DNA from: Thalassospira sp. MCCC 1A01148
GTDB lineage: Bacteria > Pseudomonadota > Alphaproteobacteria > Rhodospirillales > Thalassospiraceae
Assembly: GCF_001613795.1 (NCBI RefSeq)
Contig: NZ_LPVZ01000020.1
Span: forward strand, 744,001-808,000
Length of the DNA stretch: 64,000 nt
Direction of reading: 5' to 3'
Shown piece after piece: positions 20,544 to 28,437 of the stretch. Made by a program: the position numbers and the translations under genes. The notes below the pieces were generated by a model. The model made no database searches and had not been told where the DNA came from. It saw only the letters and a list, made by a program, of their open reading frames with translations. Positions within the stretch are counted from its first letter, which is position 1. Every line of letters begins with the position of its first letter.

Positions 20544-21881
20544 CTATCTGAAATCAAACAGCTCCTGATGGAAGGCCCGGCTTGGTAATCCTGCCGCCAC
20601 CAGATCGTCCTTGATCGCCTGTCCTAAGCCGCTTGGCCCACAGAACCACACACCGGCCTTTTGCCAATGCGCAACATCGCTTCGCAGTCGTTCACCTGTC
20701 AAAAAACCATCGCGCCCATCACGCCATTCATGCAACCGCACGCCAGCATGCTTTGACAGATCCTTGATCCGCGCCATCAGCTTGTCATCGCAATGTGGCG
20801 CCACCTGATAAAAATCGATCTCGCGCAGTGTCGGATTGGCCACCAGATCCTCAAGCCAGGCAACGAATGGCGTCAGCCCAATACCGCCGGAAATCCAGAT
20901 TTGATGGCTTTGGTCACGATCAAGCGTGAAAGTCCCGTACGGGCCTTCCAGCTCCACCGGGTCCCCCGGCTTCAATGTTTCCTGAAGCGTGCTGGTATAA
21001 TCGCCCAGTTTCTTGGCGATGATGGTCAGCCCGGGTACCCCGTCATGCCAGGCAGATGCAATGGTGAACGGATGCGGTTCTTTGCTGTTGCCAAAGCGGG
21101 CAAAGGCAAACTGCCCGGCAAGATGACCTTTCCAGTCACCATCGGATTTAATCGCGATCTGAAGCGATTGCATCTCGGGAAGATAGTCAATTTCAACCAC
21201 CTCGCCCTTGGATCGACGCCCGGCACCGATTTGCCCGAAAAGAACAATGATCGCCGATACCGTGCCAACCAGCAGCATGGCGACCAACGCCCAACCAACC
21301 GGCGTTGCCCAGTTGGCGAAATCAAGCAAGACGATGCTGTGATACACCAGAACAAGATAAATCACCGCCAGAACCGTGTGGGTCTTCGCAAACCAGCGAT
21401 ACGGGATGCGCTTGATCAGGGCGACAAGGATCAGGACAACGGCGATATAGAAAGCCCACTCACCTACTGTTTCAGCCAGATGGCGATGTTCCAGAAACAG
21501 CGACTGCGCCCAATGCATGCCCGCCCCGTCCGGCCGTGGCCCACGCCGACGCGGCGCAAGCAGATCAAGCGCCACCGCCCATTTCGGTGCCATCCGCCAT
21601 GCCCAATGCAGGATCGCCACCGCCAGAACGGTAATGCCAAGCCACTTATGCAGACGGTACGCCTTGTCCAGACCGCCCAGACGACGCGTCAGCCAAACCG
21701 GACGGATCGACAAAAACAGGATGAGGCTCATCATGCCGACAGCCAGAAACCCCGTATACTGAACCATCAGGTTCCGAAAACCGATAAAGTCATGATCGGC
21801 AAAAACATCGGGATTAACCGCCAACCACAGGGCGGACAGGCCAAGAAGCGTTCCAAAATATAGGCGCGTGATGTTCTTCAT
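20544..21881 (-). CDS. Ferric reductase-like membrane flavoprotein
   Basis: This 445-residue protein belongs to the ferric reductase/NADPH oxidase superfamily. The N-terminal half has about six membrane helices, with histidines in HKWLGITVLAVAILHW, KTHTVL and VYHSIVLL as candidate heme ligands. The C-terminal half is a ferredoxin-reductase fold with an FAD/flavin region (HPFTIAS), GPYGTFTL and the NAD(P) motif WISGGIGLTPFVAWLEDL. It could move electrons from NAD(P)H across the inner membrane; the natural acceptor is unknown. ATG 21881 is chosen because AGGA precedes it at a good distance. It is flanked by convergent terminators. Confidence 0.85.
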   Translation of the reverse strand: MKNITRLYFGTLLGLSALWLAVNPDVFADHDFIGFRNLMVQYTGFLAVGMMSLILFLSIRPVWLTRRLGGLDKAYRLHKWLGITVLAVAILHWAWRMAPKWAVALDLLAPRRRGPRPDGAGMHWAQSLFLEHRHLAETVGEWAFYIAVVLILVALIKRIPYRWFAKTHTVLAVIYLVLVYHSIVLLDFANWATPVGWALVAMLLVGTVSAIIVLFGQIGAGRRSKGEVVEIDYLPEMQSLQIAIKSDGDWKGHLAGQFAFARFGNSKEPHPFTIASAWHDGVPGLTIIAKKLGDYTSTLQETLKPGDPVELEGPYGTFTLDRDQSHQIWISGGIGLTPFVAWLEDLVANPTLREIDFYQVAPHCDDKLMARIKDLSKHAGVRLHEWRDGRDGFLTGERLRSDVAHWQKAGVWFCGPSGLGQAIKDDLVAAGLPSRAFHQELFDFR

Positions 21882-22013
21882 GGGGCTGGTTCCTGACAAT
21901 CCAATAAAGGCCCGTGAAGTAACGATACCAACACGCGCCATCCGACGCTTTGATTTAAACAAAAACACTTCGTGGAATTATGTCGGGAAGCCCGCAAAAC
22001 TGTATCAAAACGT

Positions 22014-22049
22014 ATCAGGGCAGCTGCAAGACCCTGCAGCTGCCCTGAT
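22014..22049 (-). terminator. Terminator of the AdoHcyase-like gene
   Basis: A 15-bp perfect stem (ATCAGGGCAGCTGCA with TGCAGCTGCCCTGAT, six-base loop) lies 65 bases past the stop of the minus-strand gene and is followed on that strand by ACGTTTTG. The T-run is short, but the stem is the strongest in this gap. Confidence 0.7.
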
Positions 22050-22113
22050 GTTTGATAAAACGACGTTCATCGGGTCCAAATCCCCGAAAGAACCTTAACG
22101 GGTCGTCTGACCC

Positions 22114-23292
22114 TTAACTATGGGACTGCAGGATCGCTTCGGCGATTTCGCGTTCGACATCCTGGGGATATGCATAAAAGCCCGGCTTGAAAGATGTCGC
22201 ACCACCAGATGCCAACCAGTCGATACCGCGGATCAGAATGGCCGAGAACGGATCAAACAGATCCTTGCCCGATCCGCCCATGCCGGGCGCCAGGTTAAGC
22301 AAGCTTCCGCGATTGAGAAGATAGACCTCACGGCTGTTATCAAGCTCGAACCGTTCGATATAGCGGCGCATTTTGGTACGCGGCTGGGTATCAAGCCATT
22401 TGACATCAATCTCGGTATTCGAATGCCCGACATTGACCAAGATCGCACCGCGACGGCATTGCTTGATCTGCGCTTCACCAAGAATGCCAGAAAGGCCGGT
22501 GGCGGTGACAATGATCGCGCATTCCTTGAGGCCCTCTTCAAGGCTCACTACGCGGCAACCATGATGCTGCGCCTCAAGGGCGCGGACCGGATCGCGTTCG
22601 GCGACAGAGACCACCGCCCCAAGATTACGCGCACGTTCCGCTACACCGCGCCCGACCGGGCCAAACCCGATCACCAGAACCGACCGGCCATAAAGCGCCA
22701 GCCCCGTCACATTCGAAAAGACCGGCCACATTTCCTGCGCGACATGGTGGCGATTATGCAGACGGTCCTTGATCGCAATGTCGTTCCAGTTAAACACCGG
22801 GAAGGAATACTCAAGTTTTTCAACACGATGGACACCGGTCGTGGTGGCTTCAAGCGCGCCTGAAACCTTGTGGCCCTTGTTAACAAATGCCTCGATCAGC
22901 TCGCCACCCATATCCGCGACGATATCGGCGGGCTCAGACGACAGGATATCGATGCTTTTGGCGTATTCTTCGGGTGTCATTCCGGAAAAGGCATGGACCT
23001 CGACCCCGTTGGCGGCAAGGTAGGCGGCCGCGACATCATCGGTGCTATCCGGGTTACAAGCGCCGACCTTGACCTTTGCACCGGCCTTTACAAAGGGCAG
23101 CAAGGTGGGAATGGTATCTTCAAGAACATGCTGGAAACTGACGATGGTCTTATCGCGCAGGTCGCGCTTGGCAACATAGTTTCCGTATTTCGCCGTCACC
23201 GGACAAATCACCTCGCGCCAGGCAAGGGTCTCGTCAGTGATCTGCTGGGCAAGGCTAGCGTCCTTGATGCGGCTGGTCTTGAAGGTCGTCAT
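22114..23292 (-). CDS. Atypical S-adenosylhomocysteine hydrolase-like protein
   Basis: The 392-residue sequence has the fold and many motifs of adenosylhomocysteinase: CNPDSTDDVAAAYLAANGV, EATTTGVHR, the NAD motif VLVIGFGPVGRGVAERA and NVGHSNTEIDV. However, the canonical NDSVTKSKFDNLYGCRES segment is replaced by NDIAIKDRLHNRHHVAQE and DDGGD by DMGGE. By eye the lysine is kept while the following catalytic aspartate reads His and the cysteine reads Val. It is also shorter than typical AhcY. It may act on a related substrate or be a divergent paralogue, with true AhcY elsewhere. ATG 23292 gives the cleanest N-terminus. Confidence 0.75.
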   Translation of the reverse strand: MTTFKTSRIKDASLAQQITDETLAWREVICPVTAKYGNYVAKRDLRDKTIVSFQHVLEDTIPTLLPFVKAGAKVKVGACNPDSTDDVAAAYLAANGVEVHAFSGMTPEEYAKSIDILSSEPADIVADMGGELIEAFVNKGHKVSGALEATTTGVHRVEKLEYSFPVFNWNDIAIKDRLHNRHHVAQEMWPVFSNVTGLALYGRSVLVIGFGPVGRGVAERARNLGAVVSVAERDPVRALEAQHHGCRVVSLEEGLKECAIIVTATGLSGILGEAQIKQCRRGAILVNVGHSNTEIDVKWLDTQPRTKMRRYIERFELDNSREVYLLNRGSLLNLAPGMGGSGKDLFDPFSAILIRGIDWLASGGATSFKPGFYAYPQDVEREIAEAILQSHS

Positions 23293-23415
23293 GGCGGTTG
23301 GTCTCTTAACTTCGTGGGACAAAATCTGCCCCCTAGTTAAAGCCAGTCTGACCGGATGAAAAGCATTTCTGATCATCCGGTCAGGTTTAGGCGAAATTTC
23401 CGCGATATGCGCAGA

Positions 23416-24120
23416 TCAGTCGCGGGCAGGAATATTCACACCGCGTTGAACCGCCGGACGATCAAGACCACGTTCAAGCCACGCCGGAACGTTTTTAAAT
23501 TCGTCATAATCAACCAGATCACCAGCGTCATAAAAACCGATCAGGTTGCGCACCCAACCAAGCGATGCAATGTCGGCAATGGTATATTCATCCCCCATGA
23601 TCCAGTCGCGTCCTTCAAGACGGGTCTCAAGAACACCCAGCAAACGTTTGGATTCTTTGCGATAACGATCAAGTGGTCGCTTGTCCTCGATCTCCTTGCC
23701 TGCAAATTTATGGAAGAAGCCAAGCTGGCCCAAGATCGGACCGAGTCCGCCCATCTGGAAATAAACCCATTGGATCGCCTCAATGCGTTTCGCCGGATCG
23801 GCGGGAAGGAACTTTCCGGTTTTCTCGGCCAGATACTGAATGATGGCACCGGATTCAAACAGACCAAGCGGCGCACCATTCGGTCCGTTCGGATCGATGA
23901 TTGCCGGGATTTTGCCGTTCGGGTTCAGCGACAGGAACTCCGGGGTCCAGGTTTCATCTTCGCCGATATTGATCGGGTGCGGCTCATAGTCCAGACCGGT
24001 CTCTTCCAGCATGATGGAAACCTTTACCCCGTTCGGGGTCGGCAGGGAATAAAGCTGAATAACGTCCGGATTTTGCGCCGGCCAGCGCTTGGTAATATCG
24101 AAACTCGACAGATCAGCCAT
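23416..24120 (-). CDS. Glutathione S-transferase family protein, YfcG/YghU-like (Nu class)
   Basis: This 234-residue protein has the thioredoxin-like GST N-domain with the Nu-class signature TPNGVKVSIMLEE, then NPNGKIPAI and the glutathione-binding FESGAIIQYLAEK. The helical C-domain contains FQMGGLGPILGQLGFF, typical of the Ure2p-like YfcG and YghU enzymes. These act mainly as glutathione-dependent disulfide reductases. It lies about 120 bases upstream of the AdoHcyase-like gene on the same strand and may share its transcript, as no terminator separates them. Confidence 0.92.
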   Translation of the reverse strand: MADLSSFDITKRWPAQNPDVIQLYSLPTPNGVKVSIMLEETGLDYEPHPINIGEDETWTPEFLSLNPNGKIPAIIDPNGPNGAPLGLFESGAIIQYLAEKTGKFLPADPAKRIEAIQWVYFQMGGLGPILGQLGFFHKFAGKEIEDKRPLDRYRKESKRLLGVLETRLEGRDWIMGDEYTIADIASLGWVRNLIGFYDAGDLVDYDEFKNVPAWLERGLDRPAVQRGVNIPARD

Positions 24121-24300
24121 GACAAAGCCCTTTCAAAGTCAATAGGTTGTTGACCAATACATTTAGGCTACCACAACGATTGTGCCACCGGAAATCAGGC
24201 AACTTATTGTTTCCACCAACACTCCCGGCCTCAAACACCCCAAGAAAGTAAAAGACGTTCCGTGGCAGCCATCTACAGGGCAAAATGACCAAGATCCAGG

Positions 24301-24444
24301 ATGGACCGATACAAAGCACCACGGGTGTTTGGCGAAAATGGTGCGGTCACCTTTCCGGATATCAAACCAACCACACTGGCCTCGCGTATCAAGAAATTCA
24401 AAATCGACCGCCGCAGCTTCGGGGAAGGCGAAACCATCGACTAA
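24301..24444 (+). CDS. Possible small protein, 47 residues
   Basis: An ATG at 24301 opens a 47-residue frame starting MDRYKAPRVFGENG and ending SFGEGETID. It is basic in the middle (ASRIKKFKIDRRS), with no membrane segment. Third codon positions become rich in C and G in the second half, as in the neighbouring genes. The ribosome site is weak, since CAGG is too close to the ATG. It lies in an otherwise empty 430-base gap, about 105 bases ahead of the twin-transmembrane gene. I do not recognise it; it may be a real small gene or a chance frame. Confidence 0.4.
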   Translation: MDRYKAPRVFGENGAVTFPDIKPTTLASRIKKFKIDRRSFGEGETID

Positions 24445-24549
24445 TTGCGAAATATCCTATCGTCTGGTTGCCTGTTGCGTCCGTTTGGCGCAGCATGTCG
24501 CCGCCGGGCGCGGTAGAAGTCTGCGGGCAGAAACAGGGAAGAAACAGGA

Positions 24550-24744
24550 ATGGCTGGTTTTTTACAGATTGGTATGTTGATTGCGATGGCAGCTGTCGCA
24601 GGTGTTCTGGTCATGGGCATTGTTTCCATGGCGCGCGGCAAGGATGCACGCAAGCAAAACAAACTGATGCAAATGCGCGTCCTGTTGCAGGGTCTGGCCC
24701 TGTTGCTGCTTTTCATCCTGTCGCTGATGGCGGTTGGTTCCTAA
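24550..24744 (+). CDS. Twin-transmembrane small membrane protein
   Basis: This 64-residue protein has two hydrophobic helices, near residues 5-27 (LQIGMLIAMAAVAGVLVMGI) and 43-62, joined by a basic cytoplasmic loop RGKDARKQNKLMQ. The loop contains the MARGKD..KQNKLMQMRV pattern of the twin-transmembrane family resembling HIG1-domain proteins in alphaproteobacteria. HIG1 proteins are linked with respiratory complexes, but the role here is not known. It lies 46 bases upstream of the adenosyltransferase gene, an arrangement I recall from related genomes, so they are probably cotranscribed. Confidence 0.8.
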   Translation: MAGFLQIGMLIAMAAVAGVLVMGIVSMARGKDARKQNKLMQMRVLLQGLALLLLFILSLMAVGS

Positions 24745-24790
24745 GCCAGGCATACGCCTTGACCACACAAACCAAGATTACGGACGGCAC

Positions 24791-25363
24791 ATGGTTCAAC
24801 TGACTCGTATCTATACAAAATCCGGTGACAAGGGCAAAACCGCCCTTGGCAATGGCACCCGCGTTCCAAAAAATTCCGTGCGCGTGGACGCCTATGGCAC
24901 CGTGGATGAAACCAATGCCGTGATCGGTGTTGCCCGCCTGCATGCACAAGGCGAAGTCGATGAGATGCTCGCGCGAATCCAGAATGACCTTTTCGATCTG
25001 GGCGCGGATCTTTGCACGCCGGGGGATGGCAGCGATGATAATCCCGAACAACCCGCCCTGCGCATTACTGCCAAGCAAACCGAACGTCTTGAAACCGAAA
25101 TTGATCAGATCAACGCTTCGCTTGATCCGCTGAAATCATTTGTTTTGCCCGGTGGCAGTGCGCTTGCAGCGCAGCTTCATGTGGCGCGCACTGTCTCGCG
25201 CCGGGCGGAGCGCCTGATTGTCGAGCTTGCCGGGGTTGAAACCATCAACCCGGAGGCCGTGCGATATGTCAACAGACTGTCAGACCACATGTTTGTCCTT
25301 GCCCGTCACGCCAATAACGACGGCAAGGAGGATGTTCTCTGGCAGCCCGGACTGACCCGATAA
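24791..25363 (+). CDS. pduO: Cob(I)yrinic acid a,c-diamide adenosyltransferase, PduO type
   Basis: This enzyme transfers the adenosyl group of ATP to cob(I)alamin and makes adenosylcobalamin. The 190-residue protein has the PduO-family ATP motif IYTKSGDKGKTALGNGTRVP, then VDAYGTVDETNAVIG and the C-terminal RRAERLIVELA and NRLSDHMFVLARHAN. The GTRVPKNS form matches the bacterial ATR family. The cofactor is needed by the ethylmalonyl-CoA mutase encoded about 10 kb away. ATG 24791 gives the standard N-terminus. Confidence 0.93.
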   Translation: MVQLTRIYTKSGDKGKTALGNGTRVPKNSVRVDAYGTVDETNAVIGVARLHAQGEVDEMLARIQNDLFDLGADLCTPGDGSDDNPEQPALRITAKQTERLETEIDQINASLDPLKSFVLPGGSALAAQLHVARTVSRRAERLIVELAGVETINPEAVRYVNRLSDHMFVLARHANNDGKEDVLWQPGLTR

Positions 25364-25491
25364 TCTGGCCCGATAACAGGATTATCGGACAAAATCCTTG
25401 TTCCCTTGCGGATTTTTGCCGTATCAAGACCGCGAAGGGCATCAAGATTTTCGTGAAGAAGTTGTCGTTAACGTCAACACCTTTACGTAAA

Positions 25492-25520
25492 TTGACAACC
25501 TGCGTAGCACTACTTATTGT
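25492..25520 (+). promoter_or_regulatory. Promoter upstream of etfB-etfA
   Basis: TTGACA and TATTGT are separated by 17 bases in the 255-base gap before etfB, a close match to the housekeeping sigma factor consensus. The predicted start leaves a leader of about 90 bases. The rest of the gap shows nothing further. Confidence 0.65.
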
Positions 25521-25618
25521 GCGTCGCGGGGAAAACATTACCATGCGGGTCCGCTTGCCTTCTGCTTTGGTAGGGAGCAAAGCCCGCAGTTTCGACAACA
25601 AAAACGAACAGGTCTGTC

Positions 25619-26368
25619 ATGAAGGTTCTTGTCGCCGTTAAGCGCGTTGTGGATTACAACGTCAAGATCCGTGTCAAACAGGACCAGTCTGGCGTTGAAT
25701 TGAACAACGTTAAGATGTCCATGAACCCGTTTGACGAAATCGCCGTTGAAGAGGCCATCCGCCTCAAGGAAGCCGGTACTGCCACCGAAGTGGTTGCTGT
25801 ATCGCTCGGCGTTAAACAGTGCCAGGAGACCCTGCGCACCGCCCTTGCCATGGGTGCCGATCGCGGCATTCTGGTCGAAACCGAGGACGAACTCCAGCCG
25901 CTGGCTGTTGCAAAGCTCCTGAAAGAAGTCGTTGCCAAGGAAAGCCCGGATCTTGTGATCCTTGGCAAACAGGCAATTGACGATGATGCCAACCAGACGG
26001 GTCAGATGCTGGCCGCGCTACTGGATTGGCCGCAGGGCACCTTCGCGTCCAAGGTTGCCGTTGCTGACGGCAAACTTGATGTCACGCGTGAAATCGACGG
26101 TGGCCTTGAAACCATCAAGATTGATCTTCCGGCAATTGTGACCACCGACCTGCGTCTCAACGAGCCGCGTTACGCGTCGCTGCCGAACATCATGAAAGCC
26201 AAGAAAAAGCCGCTCGATACCATGAGCCCGGCCGATCTTGGTGTTGATACCGCGCCGCGCCTGAAAACCCTGAAAGTTGCCGAACCGGAAGCACGTCAGG
26301 CAGGTGTCAAAGTTGCCGATGTCGCAGAGCTTGTCGACAAGCTCCGCAACGAAGCAAAAGTAATCTAA
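25619..26368 (+). CDS. etfB: Electron transfer flavoprotein subunit beta
   Basis: EtfB is the AMP-binding small subunit of ETF, which collects electrons from acyl-CoA and related dehydrogenases and hands them to ETF-ubiquinone oxidoreductase. The 249-residue protein starts [20 protein letters not shown] and carries the ETF-beta signature [21 protein letters not shown] with [20 protein letters not shown] before it. The motif and length are typical. It is 15 bases ahead of etfA. It is the probable electron acceptor for the methylsuccinyl-CoA dehydrogenase in this window. Confidence 0.97.
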   Translation: MKVLVAVKRVVDYNVKIRVKQDQSGVELNNVKMSMNPFDEIAVEEAIRLKEAGTATEVVAVSLGVKQCQETLRTALAMGADRGILVETEDELQPLAVAKLLKEVVAKESPDLVILGKQAIDDDANQTGQMLAALLDWPQGTFASKVAVADGKLDVTREIDGGLETIKIDLPAIVTTDLRLNEPRYASLPNIMKAKKKPLDTMSPADLGVDTAPRLKTLKVAEPEARQAGVKVADVAELVDKLRNEAKVI

Positions 26369-26383
26369 GCGGGGATCAATCAA

Positions 26384-27319
26384 ATGAGCATTCTTGTAAT
26401 TGCCGAACACGACAACACCGAACTGAAGGGTGGCACGCTTAACACCGTTGCTGCTGCTCAGAAAATCGGTGGCGACATCACCGTTCTGGTCGCGGGCGAA
26501 GGCTGCAAGGCCGTTGCCGACGCGGCGGCCAAGATCGAAGGTGTCTCCAAGGTTCTCCTCGCGGACAACGCCGCTTACGGCCATTTCCTGGCTGAAAACA
26601 TGGCAGGTCTGGTGGTCGAACTGGCTGATGATTACAGCCACGTTCTTGCGTCGGCTTCATCCACGGGCAAGAACTTCATGCCCCGCGTTGCAGCAAAGAA
26701 AGATGTCGCACAGATTTCCGACATCACCGATGTTGTTGATGCGGACACCTTTGTCCGTCCGATTTATGCCGGTAACGCCATGGCGACCGTTCAGTCGTCA
26801 GATGCGCTTAAGCTGATTACTGTCCGTACAACCGGCTTTGATGCGGTTGCTGGCGAAGGCGGTTCTGCTGCTGTCGAAGACGTCTCTGTCGCAGCTGACG
26901 CTGGCAAGTCGAGCTTCGTTGGTCAGGAACTGACCGAGTCGGAACGTCCGGAACTTACCGCTGCTGGCATCGTCATCTCTGGCGGTCGCGGTATGGGTTC
27001 GGGTGAAAACTTCCACCTGATCGAACCGATTGCCGACAAACTCGGCGCTGCCATCGGCGCTTCTCGCGCTGCGGTTGATGCGGGTTATGCCCCGAATGAC
27101 TGGCAGGTTGGCCAGACCGGCAAAGTTGTTGCACCGCAGCTATACATTGCTGTAGGCATTTCGGGTGCTATCCAGCACCTTGCCGGCATGAAGGACAGTA
27201 AGGTCATCGTGGCAATCAACAAGGACGAAGAAGCACCGATCTTCTCGGTTGCGGATTACGGACTTGTCGGTGACCTGTTCGAGGCCCTTCCCGCTCTGGC
27301 GAGTGAACTCGACAAATAA
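26384..27319 (+). CDS. etfA: Electron transfer flavoprotein subunit alpha
   Basis: EtfA is the FAD-carrying large subunit of ETF. The 311-residue sequence starts [20 protein letters not shown] and has the FAD-binding C-domain with [54 protein letters not shown] and [20 protein letters not shown]. All the expected signature residues of the ETF-alpha family are visible. It forms the heterodimer with EtfB and precedes the 3-hydroxybutyryl-CoA dehydrogenase gene. Confidence 0.97.
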   Translation: MSILVIAEHDNTELKGGTLNTVAAAQKIGGDITVLVAGEGCKAVADAAAKIEGVSKVLLADNAAYGHFLAENMAGLVVELADDYSHVLASASSTGKNFMPRVAAKKDVAQISDITDVVDADTFVRPIYAGNAMATVQSSDALKLITVRTTGFDAVAGEGGSAAVEDVSVAADAGKSSFVGQELTESERPELTAAGIVISGGRGMGSGENFHLIEPIADKLGAAIGASRAAVDAGYAPNDWQVGQTGKVVAPQLYIAVGISGAIQHLAGMKDSKVIVAINKDEEAPIFSVADYGLVGDLFEALPALASELDK

Positions 27320-27325
27320 TCTGAT

Positions 27326-27372
27326 CCCCGTTAGGGTCAAAGCGACGCATACTGTTGTTTTGACCCTTGGGG
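27326..27372 (+). promoter_or_regulatory. Intercistronic stem-loop between etfA and hbd
   Basis: AGGGTCAAA pairs with TTTGACCCT, with a further CCCC/GGGG outside a small internal loop. The structure ends about 15 bases before the hbd start codon and has no T-run after it. It could stabilise etfBA mRNA or modulate hbd expression; the role is inferred. Confidence 0.45.
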
Positions 27373-27387
27373 ACGAGTGGGGAACAA

Positions 27388-28275
27388 ATGGCTTCGTTGG
27401 AAGATATTAAAACCATTGGCGTAATCGGCGCCGGTCAGATGGGCAATGGTATTGCACATGTGATCGCACTGGCTGGTTACGACGTCCGAATTCTCGACAT
27501 CTCGCAAGAAGCCTTGGACAAGGCCATCGGCGTGATGGAAAAGAACATGGACCGACAGGTCAAGAAAGAGATCATTACCGCAGCGCAAAAAGACGCTGCG
27601 CTGAAACTGATCTCAACCGGAACGGAATATTCCTTCCTGTCTGACTGTGATCTGGTTATCGAAGCGGCCACCGAAAACGAAGAGATCAAGAAACAGATCT
27701 TCAAGGCCCTGTGCCCGGTGCTTGGCCCGGAAGCGATCATCGCGACCAACACGTCATCGATTTCGGTCACCCGTCTGGCGTCCTATACCGACCGCCCGGC
27801 GAAGTTCATGGGCATGCACTTCATGAACCCGGTACCGTTGATGAAACTGGTGGAACTGATCCGCGGCATTGCCACAGACGAAACCACCTATCGCACCATT
27901 CATGAACTGACCAAAAAGCTTGGCAAAGACACGGCAAGTGCCGAAGACTTCCCGGCCTTTATCGTCAACCGCATCCTGCTTCCGATGATCAACGAGGCGA
28001 TCTACACCCTTTACGAAGGTGTGGGAAACGTCGAGTCCATCGATACCGCAATGCGTCTGGGGGCGAACCATCCGATGGGCCCGCTGCAGCTGGCCGACTT
28101 TATTGGTCTCGATACCTGCCTGTCGATCATGCATGTCCTGCATGATGGTCTGGCCGATACCAAGTATCGCCCGTGCCCGCTTCTGGTCAAATATGTCGAA
28201 GCCGGATGGCTTGGCCGCAAGGCTGGTCGTGGCTTCTATGACTATAGCGGCGACGAACCGACCCCGACCCGCTAA
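27388..28275 (+). CDS. hbd: 3-hydroxybutyryl-CoA dehydrogenase
   Basis: This NAD(P)-dependent enzyme interconverts (S)-3-hydroxybutyryl-CoA and acetoacetyl-CoA. The 295-residue protein has the Rossmann motif VIGAGQMGNGIAHVIALAGY, the CoA-binding ATNTSSISVTRLA, the catalytic histidine in MGMHFMNPVPLMKLVELI and the C-terminal helical domain with GANHPMGPLQLADFIGLDT. ATG 27388 is used because it is preceded by GGGGAACAA; an earlier in-frame start at 27367 is less likely. It forms a cluster with etfBA and fits the C4 acyl-CoA metabolism of the window. Confidence 0.95.
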   Translation: MASLEDIKTIGVIGAGQMGNGIAHVIALAGYDVRILDISQEALDKAIGVMEKNMDRQVKKEIITAAQKDAALKLISTGTEYSFLSDCDLVIEAATENEEIKKQIFKALCPVLGPEAIIATNTSSISVTRLASYTDRPAKFMGMHFMNPVPLMKLVELIRGIATDETTYRTIHELTKKLGKDTASAEDFPAFIVNRILLPMINEAIYTLYEGVGNVESIDTAMRLGANHPMGPLQLADFIGLDTCLSIMHVLHDGLADTKYRPCPLLVKYVEAGWLGRKAGRGFYDYSGDEPTPTR

Positions 28276-28310
28276 GCGGTTGCATGCCAAGACAGGCATC
28301 AAGACATCAA

Positions 28311-28337
28311 AGCCGCTGCCTCGCAGCGGCTTTTTTT
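28311..28337 (+). terminator. Rho-independent terminator after hbd
   Basis: AGCCGCTGC pairs with GCAGCGGCT across a three-base loop and is followed by seven T. It ends the etfB-etfA-hbd transcript. Confidence 0.93.
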
Positions 28338-28437
28338 GTTGCAATCCCTTTCTTAACCATCTGGAATGGTGCCTGGTTTAACCCGCGCAATCAGGATGTC
28401 GGGAACAATCAAAACGGTTTCTGGAGGCCGTCCGAAC

